Of a DNA stretch of 64,000 nucleotides, positions 60,024 through 64,000 are shown one piece after another. The DNA is from Alisma plantago-aquatica (Eukaryota > Streptophyta > Magnoliopsida > Alismatales > Alismataceae): the NCBI GenBank assembly GCA_963693085.1, contig OY856411.1:69615001-69679000 (forward strand), read 5' to 3'. Positions within the stretch are counted from its first letter, which is position 1; each line of letters begins with the position of its first letter. Under the pieces are notes generated by a model. The model did no database searches. It saw only the letters and a program-made list of their open reading frames with translations, and was not told the origin of the DNA. Both the position numbers and the translations under genes were made by a program.

Positions 60024-60917
60024 ATGGCCTCTGTTGAGCCGCCTCGTTCCCTGTGCGTTACCACTATTAAACTTGATGGCTCCAACTATCATCTCTGGTC
60101 GACGTCCTTTGTCTTGTATGTCAAAGCACAAGGCCACCATTCTCATATCACTACTGAACCCCCAGCTGCCCTTGCTGCTACGACGGATGAGAAAAGCAAG
60201 CAAGCTTATGCACAATGGTCCAGAGATGACTCTGGTGTTATGTCCTGGATTCCTAATAGCACCGAGCCACGGATCAACCAGTCGTTACTCTGCCTTCATG
60301 ATGCTAAGGCAATGTGGGATCAACTATCTCACGTATATTCTCATCAGCAGAATCCCAAGAGAGTTTTTGAAATTTTCAAAACTCTGGCCAAGAAGGAATT
60401 TTCCTCTGACACTTCTGTTGAGGATTTCTATAATCAATGCTCTGTCCTCTAGAATGAATACGAGATTTATCACCCTTTGACAGCTGACATCAAAGAAACC
60501 CAGAAGCAACGCAATGAACTGCAACTAGTCCAATTTTTGGCCGCCCTTCCAGCTTCCTTTTCTGGGGTGGTCGACCAGATTCTATCCAGTGATCCACTGC
60601 CAACTCTTCGGGATGTCCTCAAGCGTGTTCAAAGACTTCCATCTATGACCTCCACCCCTGCAATCGAACACCCAGCTCTGGCTGTTGGCACCGTTGAGTC
60701 TAGTCGTGGACGTGATACCACACCTGAACAACCATCTGCGCCTTCAACTGAGTGGCTTCGCTCTGAGTTAGTGAAATATTTTCAAGAACGCATGACTCAA
60801 CTTCCCTCTACGTCCATTGTTGGATCTTCTGCTTTGCTAGCCTCTCCTTCTGCTGGTAACAATAAATGGTGCATTGATTCTGGTGCATCGGTTCATATGG
60901 CCGGTGATATCAACTAA
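60024..60917 (+). pseudogene. Copia gag and protease start, interrupted
   Basis: From MASVEPPRSL (60024) the frame carries the copia Gag N-terminal pattern TIKLDGSNYHLWSTSF and a KAMWDQLSHVY block, typical of the UBN2/gag-polypeptide family. A TAG at 60450-60452 stops it where a Trp would be usual (SVL-x-NEYE). After a shift it continues to 60917 with an LVQFLAALP block. No zinc knuckle is readable. It ends with the protease active-site segment NKWCIDSGASVHMAG (Asp-Ser-Gly) followed by a stop. Confidence 0.8.
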
Positions 60918-61126
60918 TTTTCTACTCTTACTAAAACTACTCAGATTCCACTTATTACTGTTGCTGATGGTTCTAAAACTTCTGTTCATGGCATTGACAT
61001 TGTTCCCTTGTCTTGTAAACTGCATCTGAAATCCGTTTAATATATTGTGAAATTTCTAGTTAACCTGCTTTCTGTCAGTAAGGCTGTAAAAAATCTTCAG
61101 TGCTCCATTAAATTTGATCCTTCTGG

Positions 61127-63212
61127 TTGTGTTTTGAAGGATCTCCGCACGAAGACGAGGATTGGTTCGACCATGAGGGACCAGGCAAACTCTACTATCT
61201 GGATGAACCACCAACACCGTCTGCTCTTCTGTCAACATCAGTAACGGGACTCCAGTGGCACTACCGGCTTGGTCACCCCTCTACTGCAAAATTGAAACAT
61301 TTATTTCCTGATTTATCTAAAAAAACATGTTCTTGTGAATCTTGTCAGTTGGGTAAACAAACTCGTACTTTGTTTCTTGCTAAGAAAGATATTGGCTCCA
61401 AAGGTATATTTGATATTGTTCATGTGGATATTTGGGGTCCGTGCTCTATTCCTATCCATTCTGGAGTTAAATACTTTATGACCATCATTGATGATTACTC
61501 TCGTGCCACTTGGCTGCTTTTACTAAAAGATTGCAACACGGTTTTGGATAATATTAGCATTTTTTTTCTCTGAAGTACAGACACAGTTCAGTAAACCCAT
61601 TAAAATTTTCCGCACCGATAATGCCCTTGAATTTATGCAAAAATCGGTGACATCTTTTTGTTATGTCCGTGGCACTCTACACCAAACTACCTGCCCCTAC
61701 ACCCCACAACAAAATAGAGTTGCTGAAAGAAAAAACCGCCACCTGTTAGAAGTTGCTCGCACTATACTCCTTCATTATGAAGTTTCTCAACGTTTCTGGC
61801 CTGAGCTGTCTCTACGACGTGCTATCTTATCACTTGGATGCCAACTTCTGTTTTGCACAATCAAATTCCTTACAACTTTCGCTTTCCTGGTGCCCAACTT
61901 TTTTCTGTCCCTCGTATTTTTGGGTGTACTTGCTTTGTCAAAAACCTACGCCCGAGATCAACAAAACTTGATCCTCGCTCCACTAAGTGTATTTTTTGGG
62001 ATATTCTAGAACCCAAAAAGGTTATCGCTGTTTTGACCCTATTTTGAAGCAATGGTTTGGGAGTGCTGATGTAGTATTTTTTGAGCATATGCTATATTAC
62101 TCTGATGACGGAGCATCACTCTTCAGTGATATGTTGGCACCCACGCCGTTTCCTGATGTTGTTGAGATTGTGCCATCTTCTGAGCTGCCTGAAGCCCGAC
62201 CTTTGCAAGTGCAGAAGCAAAGAAACAAGACAAGTATTCCCTCCATGGCCTCTCCACAACCAATTCCTCCTTCTGCGGATGATCATACAACCATTGAGGT
62301 AAGTTCTGACTTACACCTGCCTATCAGTCAGCGCAAGGGTGTTCGTTCCTGCACGAAACATCCTATTAGTCATTTCTGCTCATCTTCTAATATGAATGAC
62401 AATTTTGCGTGCTTCACTTCTACTATCTCTGCGATTTCTATTCCCAAGACTGCTGCAAAATCTCTTCTCATTCCTGCATGGAAACAGGCTATGGAATATG
62501 AAATGCAGGCACTCTCTGATCGCAAGACGTTGGAGCTTGTGGATTGACCTCCTTCCTGCTCTACTGTTGGATGCCGCTGGGTCTTCGCCATTAAATATCA
62601 ACCAGATGGTACGATCGAGCAACTAACGACTCTTCTTGTGGCAAAGGACTACACACAAACCTATGGTGTGGACTACTTTGAAACTTTTTCTCCTGTAGCA
62701 AGATTAAATTCTGTTAGAATTCTCATTTCTATTGCTGTCAACAAATGATGGCCCCTATTTCAGTTAGATGCCAAAAATGCAATTCTGTATGGAGACTTGT
62801 AGGAAGAACTTTACGTTGAGCAACCATCGAGATTTGTTGCTCAGGGGTAGTCTTCCTCGTGAGTTTGTAAATTGAAAAAGTCTATCTACGGCCTAAAACA
62901 AAGCCCTCATGCTTGGTTCGACAAGCTTAGTTAGATCTTAGTAAATTTTGGCTTTTGTCGTTCCCATTCAGATCATTCTGTGTTTATCCGTAAAACTGTG
63001 GCCGAACTAGTCGTTCTTATTGTCTATGTTGATGATATTATCTTATCTGGTAGTGATACCTTGGGCATTCGGGCTACTAAAACTTACTTGGAAAAACACT
63101 TTGTCACCAAGGATCTCAGAAAGTTTGAGATATTTTTTAGGCATTGAGGTATCCAGATCATCTGCAGGATTGTGCCTTTCCCAGTGGAAATATGTCCTTG
63201 ATCTTTTGCAGG
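61127..63212 (+). pseudogene. Copia integrase and reverse transcriptase, degenerate
   Basis: The pre-integrase zinc region WHYRLGHPSTAKLKHLF with CSCESCQLGKQ lies at about 61255-61365. The integrase core follows: VHVDIWGP at about 61420, then DDYSRATW, DNALEF at 61619 after a frameshift, and QQNRVAERKNRHLLE at about 61708. Reverse transcriptase blocks include GCRWVFAIKY and ETFSPVAR (62680-62703), LKKSIYGLKQSPHAWFDKL (62871-62927) and the catalytic YVDDI (63027-63041). At least six stops and several frame changes occur. Sequence breaks at 63212 within the domain just after a KYVLDLLQ block. Confidence 0.82.
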
Positions 63213-63552
63213 TGTTAGAAGAGGTGAGGAGGAGAGAAGACGAAACACCGAGAGATTTGTCGGCTGCAAGGAGCAGCTTTCTTGAGAGAGCAATAGCCGT
63301 CTCACTTCTTTTTATATATTAGGGTAAGATACATGGTGGTACAAAGGAGAAAATAATAGAAAAACAATAAAACAAATAATATAATGAAGATAGAACCAGG
63401 GGGCAGATCGTCGATTTCCTCCGCTGTGACCATCTCGATACCATCGACAGGACTGTCGATGGTATCGACAGACTGATGCTCTGTCACTGTGACTATCTCG
63501 ATACCATCGACCTCCTGTCGATGGTATCGACAAAGATGCAGGTTGTTTCACA
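63213..63552 (-). repeat. 3' LTR of the minus-strand copia element
   Basis: 340 bp with TGTGAAA/TAACA ends. Two hairpins (GTCGATACCATCGAC and relatives) lie at about 63433-63466 and 63503-63534, with a third half-site between them. In element direction they precede a TATA-like ATATATAAAAAG (about 63322-63311). Confidence 0.8.
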
Positions 63553-63559
63553 CTCCCCC

Positions 63560-64000
63560 TCAAGCTGGAGAGTACACATCGTGTATGCCCAGCTTGCCAC
63601 ATAATCTCTGAAAAGCTGTTGGACCCAAAGGCTTTGTTAAGATATCTGCCAGTTGATCTTCAGACTTGACGTATGGCGTCACAATAGTGCCATCTTTGAT
63701 TTGATCACGAATAAAATGGCAATCAACTTCTATGTGCTTTGTACGCTCATGAAAGATAGGGTTCCTGGCAATGTGTATAGCAGACTGATTGTCACACTTG
63801 AGCTCCATAGAAGACATGATAGTGATTTTTAATTCAGAAAGAACATATTTGACCCATTGTAGTTCACAACATGCATGAGCCATAGCACGGTATTCAGCCT
63901 CAGTGCTGGATCTAGCTACCACATGCTGTTTTTTGCTTTTCCAAGTAATTAAATGATCACCTAGGAAAGTACAATAGCCTGATGTAGACCTTCTATCAGT
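63560..64000 (-). CDS. Copia polyprotein, C-terminal RNase H (partial)
   Basis: RNase H degrades the RNA strand of the RNA:DNA hybrid during reverse transcription. The frame is open from base 64000 to the stop near 63560, about 146 codons. It contains DRRSTSGYCTFLGDHLITW, the hallmark ARSSTEAEYRAMA (catalytic Glu), KCDNQSAIHIARNPIFHERT (catalytic Asp, then the RTKHIEVDCHFIRD block) and the closing block EDQLADILTKPL. There are no stops or shifts, in contrast to the copia element it interrupts. The stop is directly before the polypurine tract. Upstream reverse transcriptase, integrase and gag are outside the window. It could belong to an autonomous element. Confidence 0.9.
   Translation of the reverse strand, partial: TDRRSTSGYCTFLGDHLITWKSKKQHVVARSSTEAEYRAMAHACCELQWVKYVLSELKITIMSSMELKCDNQSAIHIARNPIFHERTKHIEVDCHFIRDQIKDGTIVTPYVKSEDQLADILTKPLGPTAFQRLCGKLGIHDVYSPA

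Larger units (their letters stand above)
59290..63212 (+). mobile_element. Decayed Ty1/copia element in intron 3 of the SET gene
   Basis: Plus strand, same direction as the host gene: a short 5' LTR (about 59290-59513), a primer-binding site TGGTATCA-AGAGC (59514-59526, one extra A), a leader, gag, protease, integrase and reverse transcriptase in copia order. It is interrupted at 63212 by the opposite-strand copia element. The remaining RNase H and 3' LTR should lie beyond the window. Many stops and frameshifts make it inactive. Confidence 0.82.
63213..64000 (-). mobile_element. Second Ty1/copia element, 3' end, nested in the first (opposite strand)
   Basis: Read on the minus strand: an open RNase H frame enters from the right edge, then the polypurine tract GAGGGGGAG (63561-63553), then a 340-bp LTR (63552-63213) from TGTGAAACAACC to TTCTAACA. 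The insertion splits the other copia element's reverse transcriptase region. The bases left of it (GCAGG, 63208-63212) would be one target-site copy and the other lies outside. The open frame and clean LTR indicate a younger insertion. Confidence 0.85.

Overview
The window is nuclear DNA of a flowering plant. This rests on a spliced SET-domain gene with GT-AG introns and G-box motifs, Ty1/copia and Ty3/gypsy retrotransposons with plant-type primer-binding sites, a plant LINE, a tRNA-derived SINE and a hAT-type MITE. The species cannot be named from sequence. Almost all of the 64 kb is transposable-element sequence. The only host gene I can support is the 5' part of a Rubisco-methyltransferase-like SET-domain protein starting at 56141. 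Boundaries are hand-counted and may be off by a base or two.

Layout. 1-4316 is the 5' end of a minus-strand Ty3/gypsy element (LTR, primer-binding site, decayed gag-protease) running off the left edge. 4317-9785 is AT-rich with no supportable gene. 9786-11566 is a probable second minus-strand gypsy LTR, followed by a hAT-like MITE (11679-12421), the 3' end of a third gypsy element (about 12422-12950), gene-free sequence, and a SINE with an 11-bp target-site duplication (14890-15078).

15165-55898 is one LINE insertion, flanked by the same 18-bp target-site duplication (15147-15164 and 55899-55916). The LINE itself is about 7 kb. It is stretched to about 40.7 kb by two nested insertions and by a later tandem duplication. 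Insertion 1 (19023-26717) is a pol-less LTR retrotransposon with 1419-bp LTRs, a gag-like zinc-knuckle ORF and an envelope-like/PF20167-like ORF. Insertion 2 (26802-33783) is a very large LTR-like block with a CTTCT target-site duplication, itself carrying a 1603-bp solo LTR. An 18.9-kb unit (16393-35313) is then repeated at 35357-54279. The 43-bp junction filler is a patchwork of a short direct copy and a 30-bp inverted copy of nearby LINE sequence.

55917-64000 is the host gene. It has a compact promoter with two G-boxes, exons 1-3 (56141-56303, 56385-56559, 59146-59251), an intron 2 holding copia and LINE debris, and an intron 3 filled by a decayed copia element (59290-63212). A second, opposite-strand copia element is nested in that one and runs off the right edge with an open RNase H frame.

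The most unusual signal is regulatory. At least four different LTR families here carry arrays of short perfect inverted repeats, three of them built on CGGTC/GACCG or TCGA cores, upstream of a TATA box. The pol-less element carries a second such array plus TATA box inside its body, just before its envelope-like ORF.
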